Shown piece after piece: positions 47,096-59,306 of a stretch of DNA of 64,000 bases. The notes beneath the pieces were generated by a model. The model ran no database searches, was not told the DNA's origin, and saw only the letters and a program-made list of their open reading frames with translations. Within the stretch, counting starts at the first letter, position 1. Each line of letters opens with the position of its first letter. The DNA comes from Chromera velia (taxonomy: Eukaryota > Sar > Chromeraceae): assembly GCA_018398765.1 (NCBI GenBank), contig JAHBMJ010003158.1:10001-74000 (forward strand), read 5' to 3'. Made by a program: the position numbers and the translations under genes.

Positions 47096-48229
47096 ATGAT
47101 CGACGTACCCGCTGGACCCCCTGCAGAAGTCAACCCTCCAAGCGCCGCCGCTGCAGCCCGTCCCGCACTCCAAGACTTTGACCCCCAGATCCTCCAAGAG
47201 CTCCAGAGTCAAGGAATCTTCTTCAACTTCGACTGGTCTGGCAACCTCGTCCCGATAGCTTACAGAGAGAGACTGCCGCCAGCGGCGCGCGAGGGAGCCT
47301 GCAGAGATGCAGGGGTGAGGATCAAGACTAAGCTTCCCACATTCACAGGAGACCGAACACAAGCCGAAGTATACTGGGGGAGAATGAACAGACTGTACGA
47401 GAGACTGGGATGGAGTTTCCCTACCTTCTAAGACGTCTATTTTCCATCAACCCTCTCAGGGAAAGCCAAGCTATGGTATGATCAGCTTATGTCAAAAAAG
47501 GTGTTGAAGCTGTCCAAACTGGAAGAGCTGGCCGACTTGTCTCAAGAAGGTCCATTCTGTCGATAAGGCAAGTTGAGGCGAATCAATCCGACTGGTATGC
47601 AGGCTTCCTCACCCCCCCCCCCATGAATGTGTGCTCTGGGTTGTCCTCAAAGCCTTGTTAGTGGCTTAGGATTTGGCATCGCTAAATCTAGGATTTAACC
47701 CTCAATCATCATCATCATCATCATCACAAAAGAATTTGGGCTCACAGAAGCAGATCAAGGGTTGGCTGAAGAGTGACTACACACTCTGAAACAGAAGCTA
47801 ACCGAGTCACTGGACGACTTCGCCTCCCGATACAGAACCCTCTGCAACAAAAGTAGGAAGGACCCAGACTCTGCTCAAACGACAAAATACTTCGTAAAAA
47901 GGTTGAACAATGAGACTATGTGTAAGCTTCTCCGATCGAAATCCTTCCTTTCTTTCCAAGATCTCCTTCATGAAACCTGCAAATACCTCTCGGTTGCACC
48001 CAGCATAGCCAAAACATATAACGTGGTAGCCACCGCAGTAAGCAGGAAGAGAACAGAAAAAGAAGAGGAAAGTGAAGAAATTCTCCCTACAGGCAGTCAA
48101 CCCGCATACAAAAACCCTCCCCTAAGCTCTTTCAAGCCCTCAAGAGATTTCACCGGTCACCCAAGCACGCCCAAGCAACAGCAACCCGATGCTGGAGCAA
48201 ATAGCAAACATGTATGGCAACGCAGATAG
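47096..48229 (+). pseudogene. Retrotransposon gag, interrupted
   Basis: The gag signature is readable as KLPTFTGDRTQAEVYWGRMN, then a stop, then FPSTLSGKAKLWYDQL. After an inserted repeat it resumes as ESLDDFASRYRTLCNKSRK, DPDSAQTTKYFVKRLNN and LHETCKYLSVAPSIAKTY. These match the usual gag order (target Trp, L-x-G-x-A-x2-W-Y, then the F-x3-Y helix region). In-frame stops and the insertion make it non-functional. Confidence 0.6.
47610..47735 (+). repeat. Dispersed repeat, copy 2, inserted in gag
   Basis: A run of C, then GGGTTGTCCTCAAAGCCTTG and the rest of the 74-bp block shared with 23057-23130, ending in (CAT)n. It lies between two halves of the gag frame and is therefore younger than the retroelement. 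The family is unknown. Confidence 0.6.
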
Positions 48230-49009
48230 TACAACCACGGACGTCCTGTAACTGATGCGGGGGAACGAGAGCATACACAGACCAGGGGTGCACCGTACCC
48301 ACGCATGTCGAATATAACTTTTGCTTTAGGAGGGGACACATCCGGGCAGTGTGCAGAGTGCTCAGGAGAGACCAGAGACTGCAGACCATAATAATGTCAT
48401 ACGCTCCCATGAACCACGGTCAGGACTTCGACCGAATGGCGACCCATAGGTACTCACGCCATCCTCATCAACCCTCACTCTACACAGCCGGCCCCTGACA
48501 GTGTCCTCAACTGACTCCTTTGCTCCCACTCCATCCGACAAGACCCCAACCCCCGGGGCCCCACAGAGACCTCCTCCACCCAACTTCAATGCCACCGAGG
48601 CAAACTAAGTGCAGCTAACCCCCAGACACGCCTTAGCACCCCCGGCAGTCTGCAACCCATTCCAAAAAAGAGAAAGCACCGGAGGAACTGAGACTGCTCC
48701 AGGCGATCCAACAGTCTCGGGAAGAGAAGAGAAGTAAGGAAGGGAAACAGGAACAGGTTGACCCTTCTTAACAATACACATACCCACCGACAGTAAATGC
48801 AGAAACAAAAGGAATGAAGGGAAGAAAACAGGAAGCAGCTGACCTTCCTAAGGAAAAACTATAAGCCCCATCCACCCAACAACCTGCGAACCAGAAAAGG
48901 GAAGGGGAAGAGAATTGTGAAGAAGAGTTGTCGTCTTCTTGAAAGTGTTAGGCGAGTGTCCATGTTGCCAATGTCTCTCTTTGAAAAAATTCATCTCTGG
49001 GTGTCGGAA

Positions 49010-49659
49010 TTTGTGTTTCCTTCATTTCTCCTGACTCAATCTCCATCTCGTGCCTGGTCGACACCGGTGCTGAGGTGTCTCTCTTGTATATCCGTATTTT
49101 TTGTAGACTGAAAATGGAATATCCTGACTTGCATCTACATACCGCCCCTGTCGTCATCACAAGTGAAGGCGGCAAGCAACTCGAGAACCAAGGGTGCTTC
49201 ACAATACCTATCTACATTGATGGAATGAAAAGAAAACAGAGATTCTTCGTGTCTTCCTCTATTCGCTTGGATGCCATCCTCGGCAAGAATTGGTATGATA
49301 ATCACCTCTCCTCCATGTGTTTTAACCCTGACTACCTCTTCTTGAAAACTGCAATCAAAGGGCACTATGTATGGCTGCCTTTCTATCCGATGAAGAATCT
49401 TCAGAGGCATAAACAATTCAGCCCAGCGTCCCCTCTCTTTGTAAAACAGACAATGACCCTCCAACCTAACTTCGTGATCCATGTTGCTTGCTGCCTACCG
49501 GATGATGCATCGATACCTAATGGAGCAATGGTTCATATCAAAGCTGCAGAGGAAAGTCACATGCCACCAATGATGGTGGGAGGGGTATGGGTACAAAAAG
49601 CAGTGTCGACTCTAAATGAACGAATGGTGCATGTCCCTGTATTAAGTGTCCACACGTAA
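49010..49659 (+). CDS. Retropepsin-like aspartic protease of the LTR element
   Basis: The frame contains ISISCLVDTGAEVSLLY, the D-T-G active site of retroviral-type aspartic proteases. It continues about 70 residues later with IRLDAILGKNWYDNH, matching the I-L-G block. The active Asp and the flap region appear intact. The open frame then runs on through a C-terminal extension (FVIHVACCLPDDASIPNGA) that resembles the start of gypsy-type pol linkers, and stops at 49659, where reverse transcriptase would be expected. Probably inactive as part of the element. Confidence 0.6.
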
Positions 49660-49805
49660 CCTATATCCTTTTCCATGACCTTCCTCCTTGCTTCAGCTAC
49701 CCTCTGCGAGACACAAAGAAGCATCACCCACACTACAAGTGAAATAGGCAAGGACTCGACAATGGAAAGGGAAAGGAAAGTCAGTTCTATCAGAATGGGA
49801 GAAGA

Positions 49806-50156
49806 ATGGGGGAAGTCGACGGAAGAGAAGAAGGGAACAGACCCGAAGAGAGGGGAGGATGGCAAGATCTTGAAAGAGAAAAGAACAAGAACGAATCAGG
49901 CAAGCAAAAGAACGGCCTCCAGCCAGGCCCCAAAAGGAAGGGAGAAAGAGAAAGACAAGAGCAAGGCAAAAGGGGGAAAAGAAGGAATTCCATATCGAGC
50001 AGGTTTTGGAAAAGGAAAAGAAACAGACAAATGGAGTATCTTCTCGAATATAAGAACTACGAGGGCTTGTACTGGACGAAAGAAATCGAAACAAATTGGT
50101 CTAACCTTGTCGCAGAATTCAAAGAGAGAGAGAAGAAGAGGAAATTAAAGAAATGA
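49806..50156 (+). CDS. Chromodomain fragment of the LTR element
   Basis: The last ~50 residues fit a chromodomain: a basic lead-in, MEYLLEYKNYEGLYWTKEI, then NLVAEFKEREKK. In chromoviruses this domain sits at the integrase C-terminus and directs insertion into particular chromatin. Here no integrase catalytic core precedes it; the preceding ~60 residues are only Lys/Glu/Arg-rich. It overlaps in another frame with a longer low-complexity frame starting at 49675. Confidence 0.5.
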   Translation: MGEVDGREEGNRPEERGGWQDLEREKNKNESGKQKNGLQPGPKRKGERERQEQGKRGKRRNSISSRFWKRKRNRQMEYLLEYKNYEGLYWTKEIETNWSNLVAEFKEREKKRKLKK

Positions 50157-53100
50157 GAACCGATGTCCGACTAAGCACGTGAGAGACGAAGCCTCGTCCT
50201 GAGACACGACAAAATAGACATAGAAAGACGAGTGGCACAAGCCACTCAAGGAAAGACAACACCTCTATACATCCTTGCACGAATGATTGGCGACCGTGTG
50301 TGTACTGTGCTTGACCCATCTCAACCCTACCCGAATGAAAGCCGGAGATCCCTGAATGAATGTGCATTGAGATGAAAATAGAAGGTGTATGCATACTTGC
50401 ATGGAATGTGCATGAACATGGCATTGTGCATAGACTTGTGCATACAATGTCCATGAAGATACGTGGCCGCGCTACGCCTAGGTCTGAACTAGTATTGACC
50501 GAAGAGACCCAATCCATGCAAAAGAAATAGACATATGACAACACAAAGAGAAAAACAAGACGTGCAGAAAAAAAAAGGCGCAATAAGCAAACGGAAAGCA
50601 TCAGCGGTGCTGTGAGAACTCCTCCGTGGAGCACGGACTCAACTGCTATCGATTGGAAGCAAGACGACCCGCCTGGCGTCTCATAGTAAGGAAGGTGAAA
50701 TCCAGATCGATACAGGACAGGCTAAGTGAGACGGGCCTACTGGTACCGGTTGGAAGTATGACGACCCGCATGCGTCTCTAGTAAGGAAGGTGAGTGCCCA
50801 GACTGGTACAGAAACTCACACAAGCTCACGCAACTGCGACTACGTTCGAGTGTGCACACCGTGGTAGACGAGGCGGTAGACAAACAAACCAAAACGGGGG
50901 ACGCCCTGTCAGAAAATTTATGTGAATGTATATGATGTATGTACACACTCACCCTCCATTCACATCCGTAGTCGTAAGGCTTGTTGACTTGCAGGGTAGC
51001 CTCTTATGAGCAACAAACCCAGAACAGATTCCTCAAATATAAGATTCTGCATACAGAAACACAAATAGACAAGAAAGACGAAATGACATGAATGCTATCG
51101 GATGAACTGCGCCAGAGAGACAGAGATAGCGATCAGCGCTGAAAGAAAAACCAGACAGCGAGTAGCCACAGAAGGGAACAGAGATTCCTTCCACATAAGC
51201 GAAGGCACTATACTGTATTGCCTCCTCCAACAGCATGCTCAGCAGCGTGAACAGCAAACCCAGACAAGGCGAAGCGAAGGGAGCAAAAAGGGGAAGAGGT
51301 ACACAAAGTTGCATCGTGCGATCGGCAACCACCCTGACGGGCCTTCCACATTCAACCGCAAGACGAGCCCACACAACGCCCACTACTAACAATATCAAAT
51401 TTAAAGCCGCAGCACCTACACGCACCCCCACGCAAAGCACAGATAGAACGAAAGGAAGAAGAAAGCCAGAACCCATGAGAAATCGGACGCAGAAGCGACT
51501 AACCGACTTTTCCCCTAACCGACTGACCTTTCCCCCAGATCATACCGCGTGCCCCACAAGGAAGCCACCGTCTGACACCCTCCTGCTAGCACATGAAGGC
51601 GTGCAACACCAGAGGTAACCGATAATCCACCGGCAAGCCCTGGCAAGAACATAAAGAAAGAAGACACAAAGGACTGCCCCACAGATCAACCCATTGGGTA
51701 TCGTTGAGTGACTGACCTTCGACTGACCTTTGACTGACCTTTCGAAAACACCACCCCCCCATGAGTAAACTAAAGTAAACACAGCACGACCACGCAATGG
51801 AAGCACTCACGGAGAAGACCTACAGCCAACAGGCACCCATACAGAAGGACAAAAGCATACACCAGCGCACCCTACATACACAGACGGAGAGGACCCCAAT
51901 TGCGAATGGTGGAAAGGGTCAAATGACTGACCTTCCTCAAAGAAGCCAAAGCCCCAGACAAAGCAGTCCCGTTGTGCCTTCCTACAGTCACTAGCAGAAG
52001 CAACGTAATGCAGAGCAAAGCCCAGAATACTAGAAAAAAGGGGAAGTAGAGAAGGAAACGAAGAGACGAAAGCCCCAGGAATATAGAGGGGCAGTTGAAT
52101 GACTGACCGGCATCACCAACCCCAAAGCATCCATGAGCGCCTAAAGAATACTGCACTACACGAAGCAGCCTACAAGATTCCACAGAGCAGCATATACAAG
52201 AACAGGAAATCAGCACCCTATCACGGCCATCATGTACGACCAAGCCCACGAAAATTTCAAAGTTATTGATGACCAAGCCCATTCTCTATGATGACCACCA
52301 TCAAAGACAAGCAGCCAACACAAGAATCCAGTCCGCGCCATCCACACTGGCACACCATTACCCATCTCCCATCACTTTAGTCGATCCTTTCCGACGGACC
52401 TCATCCAGTTCCATCCCAAAAGCACACAGAAGCTCTCCAAAAAAGGATCGGGCAGAGAAGGCCCCCAGACGCGGACTTTAGGTCGATGTAGATCGATTTC
52501 GGGGCTCGTCTAGGCTAGCTGGAGCCCTTAGCTGCGTAGCCCCCATCATTACGTGGTCTTTGGAAGAGCCAATGCGCGCTATACCAGAAGGAAACAAAAG
52601 CAACCTACAACCAGAAACATCAGACAGACTACCTGTCCCTATCAATTGCGATCACGAACGACAGATCGGCTTCTATCAGGCTTGCCGGACCCGCAAAGCC
52701 GCAGAAATCTTGAAGAAGACGGCCCGAGACGGCAAGTTGGAGATCTACTATTCTCCACTCCAAAGTTTGTTACTTTTCCTCGAGAACCGCAACTGAAACC
52801 GCCTCATTTAAAATCCAAAGCAACACAGATCTGGAGAACAGGTCTCAAACCAGAATGATGGCGCAGCAAAGGACAAAGCTGGGATCGGAATTACCGTGGA
52901 AGCCCACGCCCATGCGCTAACATACAGCGATATGCACACGAGCGGCGGCAGCATTGGAAGTTGCGTGCGCCGTGGCGGTGGCGGAGCAGCGGATATGATT
53001 GGGGCCCTGGAAAGGAGATATATTCTGTAGACGCCCGTGGAATGGCGTCTTGAGGAAGGGAGATATGTTCTGTTTAGTTTTATTGAAGTAAAGTCCTAAA

Positions 53101-54860
53101 AAAAGAGAAAAAGAAATAAAAGTGATTAAAAGGTACGAAAGAAACTAAAAGAAACAAAGCTAGGAAAGGAAAGGAGAAATACTAGTAGCCAAGAGAGAGA
53201 TACGCGTGAGCAGAACAGTCGTAAGAGGTTAAATATATCAAAAGAACCACAAATTGCCTTCTAGGTCCAAAGCCGAATAACACGTGGTCTGAATTCGAAG
53301 TAGCCGAATCTGAGCGCGGTGCAAAATCGATCAGCCAGAAAGCTGAATAGTCGAACCAAATGGTACGCGGCGATTAATCAACGGAGCCAAATAATCACTG
53401 CGTATGCATGTATGCAATCAAAAATCAAATTAATTCCGCTTCATAAATATTCATAAAAAAACATCGAAATTGAAAATTCTAAATCGAAGTTCCGTTTTTT
53501 ATTCGTGCTGAGGTTGAGGTTCCGCCCTCTTTGAGTCCCTCATGCGAATTCGAAGTTGAAGTATAGGGTACCAGCCTGCCGTGTATCCATGTTTACTTCT
53601 GGACCTGGCGGGCCGAGCGTGCAGGCCGTGCCGCGTGGTGTCGAAGCGCCGTGCTAGCCGAGATAGGATTACCGTGCACGCATTCGATTTTATACGATTT
53701 GTGCCATGCGCATTCAGCACCAGCCAGTTCAGATCGATTCACTTCGTGCAGCACTAGCTGATTAAACGTATTTCGGCTGTTCGTTCTACTCTGCCTTGAC
53801 GGACAGACTATTTCATAAAGTAGTTCCACCATCATGGAGATCTAGCTCTGCATTCTCTTTGGTCATTCTCTTTTTTGATCATTTGGTCATTCTCTTTTTT
53901 CGAGAACAGCAACAGCAGTGATAGAACTCTACGACTTAGACTCGCGCCTTCAAGATCGACTCTGAAACTATTACCAGACTCCAACTTCTAGGTGTACCTT
54001 TACCCTTCTGCCCTATTTGAGGCCAAGCAAGCCAAGATAGAACAGAACATCGTTGTGACTCACCCTTTACATCCGCCTCCTTTTCTGATTTGGGGATTCG
54101 GAAGTTCATCACATTGCTCTTGCGCTCTCAACCCTCTCTCCTCTTTATGATTTCTTATCATATTGTAGTAAATGATTGATTAGATTAAGTTCAAATAACT
54201 GTCGTCCACTTAGCTTGCAGCTGGCATAATTGAACAGACCCATGCATGTATGCGCCGCCCGGGATGTCTAACTCCACCTAGGGTTTGGTATCAATCAATC
54301 AATCATATATACTATAAATTGAAATAATTAACTAGTTTTGTAACTTTTATTGGTATAGTGATCTTAAAGCTAGCTAGCCCCAAAAGGATCAAATGCACGT
54401 ACCAAAAAAAAAAATAAAATTTCATTTTTTTTTGTATATTTACAATGTGAAATAATCAACCACTCTAACTAAATGTTACATGTACTTGATGATGTACACA
54501 TCATATCATAAAATCAAAATATATGTAATCTAAATCAGACACAACTATAATAATAAATTACTGTACGCTCTATAGTTACGGTATCAATGGTCACTATCAT
54601 TTATGATTTATGTAGATGCGTAAACTTAGCTTTAATACTAACATTCATGTAGTTTTCTGTATACAATTATAGTATTTGTTTCATATACTAGTTTAAACAA
54701 CTATTTCACTAGGCGCCACACTAGCCGACTGATCCGAATAAATCCGTATGCTTCAATAACTAGGTGCTCATATAATTGATTTATTATCATAGCCTCATAA
54801 TTATGAATTCAGTAACATGCAGAAACTATATTAATTTAGCTTTCGAGAAACCGTGACCAC
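50157..54860. other. Gene-free repeat-derived region
   Basis: I recognise no protein. It holds a near-tandem duplication at 50640-50800, several TGACTGACCTT repeats around 51480-51745, and AT-rich DNA from 53.0 kb. Some of it is probably the 3' part or LTR of the chromodomain element. Confidence 0.5.
50648..50795. repeat. Near-tandem duplication, ~50 bp blocks
   Basis: Two blocks, at about 50648-50698 and 50743-50793, share GATTGGAAG, ACGACCCGC, GCGTCTC and TAGTAAGGAAGGTGA in the same order, with scattered changes. Confidence 0.8.
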
Positions 54861-54864
54861 CATA

Positions 54865-55261
54865 CTACCTAAGGGGACAAAATTAATGCATATCATATCC
54901 AGGAAGCATATCTTCAACATAATCATCATGGGCTTGTAGAACCCTAGTAAAAGCAATTTAACGTCAGACTAAAAGATAACTTCCTATTTATATATAGCTC
55001 TGTCGTTTTGATTTATATGTCAAATCTGTAAAATTGAAAAAATGGTAGTCTAGGAGCGCTCTAGGAATTAAAAAAAAAATTTGGGACTTCAAACTAAGTT
55101 TTTGACCCAATGTGAGGCCCGCAGGACCTAACTAGTAGTTAGTATAAGTCTTCACTAAGTCTACTTGGTCAGCTTGGTCCAACGCCGCCCCTTTTTTCTG
55201 ATAAACTCAAATCTTCGCTTTTTTCAAAAAACTTATGCATTAATTTTGTCCCCCTAGGTAG
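54865..55261. mobile_element. TA-flanked MITE (Tc1/mariner type)
   Basis: The termini are inverted copies: left CTACCTAAGGGGACAAAATT, right (minus sense) CTACCTAGGGGGACAAAATT, with the match continuing into AATGCAT. Each end abuts a TA dinucleotide (54863-54864 and 55262-55263), as expected for TA target duplication. The length is 397 bp and there is no open frame, so it is a miniature non-autonomous element. Confidence 0.75.
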
Positions 55262-55441
55262 TATGAAAACGATTCAAACGAATTGTGAAGAGACATGCAG
55301 TTTAAAATCATATTTTTATATCTCTTTACAAATAAAAGAAATCTATAGTGCATGGGCAGCATGGAAAGACATATTTGTATGTGCCAGTAAACTAGTAGGG
55401 GGTGCATGAGAACGTGTCCTCAAGGTTCCCGCTTGCACTAG

Positions 55442-55870
55442 CTAGAGAATTGCAGCCATCCACCTGCGAAGGAAGGTGAAGAGCAGCGCCCTGACTGGAT
55501 GGTTGGGCAGGCCCCTGGAGAGAGGAAAGGAGTCTTCAAGAAAAGGAGGAGACACCATCCTGGGCGCACACGCTTTTGTCAAAATGAAGCCCAGCGTCTG
55601 CAGAAACAAATGTGCATGAAGCATGCATGCGTGGTATGATTTGTTTGGCAGAACCCCATGCAAGCGTTCGACAAAACAGGCTCCTACGTGGAAAAGTCAA
55701 AAGCAATTGTGCTTCCCAAAGAGAGGAACCCGGAGTCCTCCGTGGAAAGACAATCTGATCGCTTCTCTGGGCACAGCAGCCTCTTGGCATGACCATTCTC
55801 ACTTCTTCAAAGACAATAACGTACACCTTCGTAGTCTCATTTCACTGACTTTCTTCCAATGATTCTCTTT

Positions 55871-55910
<40 letters not shown>

Positions 55911-58556
55911 AACTTCCTGCCTGATTGCCTCTTCCTGCTCTTCCATCTGCACTTGCGTCTACCCACCCACCTCCATCTCATCTCTGGAGCATCCAATCTT
56001 CTTCGCAGCCTCCTCTGCCGACACGTGGGGGGGGTTTCCCAGGTTTGAGATCACCTGCCCGTCTCCGTTCTCGCCATAAACAAGCAGAGAGTCCCCACTG
56101 AGGAACACGTTCGCAGGCACAGCGGGGAGGTCAGGCATTCCGCTCTCCTGACTGCAGAGCCCTAGTCTTCGAAGGAGAGTCTCACACGGGTGGAGGGCCA
56201 CAACACCCCCGTTTCCGTTCTCATCCGAGCTCCTTCTTCTCCCCGTCCCCTTTTCTAGAGTAACGCTCCGACACACCTTCCGCCCCACACCCTCTACTTG
56301 GCTGAACTCTGCGGGAGGCAGGCACCGATGCCACAGGAAGTGGAGCAGGACCACGTTTGTCGAGACTCTGGGAGGGGCGGTGGGGGGCGGGAATGCTTTT
56401 TGGACCTCTAGGCCCATCGTCTTTGCGAAGGCCTTCTTGAAGCTGAGTGCGATCTCAAGAAGCCGGTTGCAGAGGAAAAACTCCAAAACCTCATTTGTCC
56501 TGCATACAAATCCGGTATTTTGAGTCCTAAAGTGGATGCAAAAGAAAAAAAGGGGGATCCAAGAGCATCAGAAAGACGGAGTGATGCAGGAAGGAGGAGG
56601 ACTCAATGTCTGGTCTTGGCTTTGTCTTTGCAAATATTCAGACCGACACACTTACACCTCCAGACACAGGTACCAAAAGAAGTACACATGCAAAGACACT
56701 CCCTCATGCAGACATACATAAATGCACAGGGAAACCCACACAGTGCCTGACCTGAACTGAAGCTTCTGCATCAAAACGACGGACTGCCAGTCGAGCTGCT
56801 CCAAAGCTGCCCGAGCGGACGGGTGTCCAAACAAAAGGTTGCCCACTTTTTCTCCCATTGACTCTGTTTTACTACGAATTTTTTCCCGTCTCTCTTCTGT
56901 GAGCATGAACCTATGCTGACGGGTCTTCTGCGTCATCCTCAACGTCGATTCCCCGTCTCCTGCCTGTGCAGGAGAGGAAACGTCGTCCTGCCTTTCCCCC
57001 CCGTCTCCTACCACCTCTGCATCTGGAGGAGGAGCCCCCACCTCCAGGTCTCCGTTCGCTTCTGCCACCTCTGCCCAGGCTATGTGCACAGGAGCGAGGG
57101 AGTCCCTCATTTCAGGAAACCCTGTGGTGTCTGCTTCAGAAGAGGAACAGGAACCAGAGGAAGAGGGAGATTCATGAGGGCGGCTAGAGGCGACTCGGGC
57201 TGAGGGGGTACAGTGAGGGTTCTGTCCTTTGAGGGCCCAGAGGGAGTTACTGGGAGGAAGGGTGAGAGAAGAGGGGCGGCTGTATTCATTCGGATCTGTA
57301 CAGGTGGGGGTGATACTATCTTTTGCTTTTGTTCTCCAAAAATGGTCATTTCGATCATCCAGTCTAGATTGGTCTGTCTTCAAGTGGAGGGACAGCGCTG
57401 GGTGTTGGGATGAGTCTTTGCAGGTGAAAATAGGCTGTCCGCTTTCTGACAGCGGCTGTCCGGGAAGAGATGTCGAGCAGGAAAGAGAGTCTGCTAGTGC
57501 CAGCGCAGCAACAGACAAGTGGCTTTCCTGAGTAGATTTGTCCTTGCAGCATCCGTCTCTTTGTATTGATTGGGATGAGGAAGAAAGCCATCGACGCTGG
57601 GAACTCTCTAGAAGTTTCGAAGTGGAATTGGATCGTGCCTGGGAGGGGGGAAAGGGGAAAATAGGGTTGTTGTTGCTGTTCTTCACAGAAGTGGACGAAG
57701 ATAAACAGGAAGAGGACGAAAGGGCGGAACGACTTGATGGCAAGGGGGCGCCTTGTGAAGCCTCACGGACGAAGATCACCTGGGGTGGAGGTCTTCCTCG
57801 TCCTTCTTCTTCTCCCTCCCTCTCTCCGCTCCCCTCTCCTCCAGAGGGCCATTCTCGTTCAAAGCTGACTGAGGCGGCGCCGTTGGTGAGACCTCGAGAA
57901 GGTCCCTCACGCAATGCCGGTCTACTTGCATTTGCTTGCTGAGTAGGGTCTGAGGAGGGTGGTGGTTGAGACTGAGAAGACCTTTTCTTTCTCCCCAGGG
58001 GGACTGTCAATGTGCTCTGTCTGTGCACACTGGGCTGCGGCTCGGATTCCTCAGGAATTGGGGAAGGCGGGGCTCTTCTAGGAGGCTGAATGTAGTCAAC
58101 GCTGTCTTGGGATGACTTCCTGTGTTGTCCTCTTCTTCTGATCTTATGTCGTGAAGCTCGGACCTGGCTCTGCTGTGAGGGCGTTTTTGCCTTTAACCAC
58201 TCGTCCTCTTGGAACTCTGGATCCTTGTTCCATACCAGAGAGGCGTGCATGCCTGATTCTGCTTGGAGGGCATCGCCTGGGTGGTCTTCTGCAAATGTGA
58301 CGATGGAGTCGACGCTCTGTCTCCGGTCCTCAGCGGCACTGTCGGGGAGGTTGTCTGACTCCTGTCCCTCCCCTCCTCTGGCTTTCCGTAAACGTCGAAG
58401 TCTCTGCAGCTCTTTTTTCCTTTTCCTTTTTTTCTTCTCGCTCGTCGGATCCAACCCCAGTTCTCTGAGCAGAGACTGACCCTGGACGTGTACCTCCTGC
58501 GTGCACCCACACAGGAATGAACAACGCTGGTAGTGATCCGGTGTGATGGTTGTCAT
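55442..58556 (-). CDS. Unrecognised large, mostly disordered protein
   Basis: Three exons fit in phase: ~58556-56752, 56499-55971 and 55597-55442 (stop TAG). Donors are GTCAGG and GTGGGT; acceptors are TGCAG. The product is about 830 residues if the ATG at 58556 is used, but a CACGCAG acceptor at about 58500 makes an upstream exon possible. The first ~500 residues are low-complexity: a basic KKKRKRKKE stretch with a leucine-rich lead (SLLRELGLDP), then Ser/Pro/Gln-rich sequence. From about residue 550 it becomes ordered: LTEERREKIRSKTESMGEKV, LDWQSVVLMQKLQFR, LLEIALSFKKAFAKTMGLEV, then TLGFILTKACAPRMV and a last LFTFLRRWMAAIL. I do not recognise the family and no catalytic motif is evident. 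Confidence 0.6.
55868..55910. repeat. (TGCC)n microsatellite in the intron of the unrecognised gene
   Basis: Tandem tetranucleotides downstream (minus sense) of the GTGGGTGGGT donor at 55970. Confidence 0.9.
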
Positions 58557-59194
58557 GTGAATAAATCCTTGCGCGGAAACCTAACAATTGATTGGTCTCC
58601 ATCAGTGGAAATCTACGAGCGTCCTCACTTACTTCGACTACTGAATGAAGGTGACTAAAAAACATGAAAGCTCAACTGCATGTGATCTGCTGACCGGGGA
58701 GAACGTACAACGAATGGGTGTGCCACTCAGAACGAAAAGAGAGAGTTCGAACTCAAAATTCGTGGGTTACAGGAAAAAAGGGCCGGAGTGCACCGACAAG
58801 AGGAGAGACGTTGACAAATGTACCCTAGCTACTGACCGAGAGAAAAAGCCGCGTAGAGAGGAACCCCATGACTGCCCCAAGAACCCCAAACAGAACCGTG
58901 TAGATACCTCCCCAGGAAGACACAACTTGGTCGATCGTTTGGTAATTTCTTTTGACGTTCTTCTTCGTCTCGGCTTGTCGAACAAAAATGGATAGGAGCC
59001 TGTCGCTTTCTGCAAAGTGTAAATTGGGCGCTTTCGTTATTTAGTCAAAAAGCACTCCGCAGTAAGGCCACAGAGACGAGCAGCCAATTGCAAAAAGATG
59101 CCCTTCCTCCCTATCATACATCCTTTTGATGTTTGATTTTGCAGTTTCATTCCCTTTTCCTCCTCTCTCTCCAGAAACGCCTCATTCCCACCCA

Positions 59195-59275
59195 TTCATC
59201 CATCCATCCATCCATCCATCCATTCATTCATTCATTCATTCATTCTTTCTTTCTTTCTTTCTTTCATTCATTCAC

Positions 59276-59306
<31 letters not shown>
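59195..59306. repeat. (ATCC)n(ATTC)n(TTTC)n compound microsatellite
   Basis: Three related tetranucleotide blocks in a row, each differing from the next by one base. Confidence 0.9.

Larger units (their letters stand above)
46320..50156 (+). mobile_element. Chromodomain LTR-retrotransposon remnant lacking reverse transcriptase and integrase
   Basis: Parts in order: an unrecognised frame (about 46380-46704, with CFVQDCPSC), a retrotransposon gag (47096-48229, interrupted), a poor zinc-knuckle-like stretch near 48.3 kb, a retropepsin (about 49010-49659) and a chromodomain (about 50020-50156). Ty3/Gypsy chromoviruses normally carry protease, reverse transcriptase, RNase H, integrase and then chromodomain. 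Here only about 360 bp separate protease from chromodomain, so the core of pol is missing. The LTRs were not identified, so the outer limits are only the limits of the coding parts. Confidence 0.6.

Noticed and set aside
56913-57942. Plus-strand frames of 83-134 codons
   Set aside because: Antisense shadows of the long minus-strand exon at 56752-58556.
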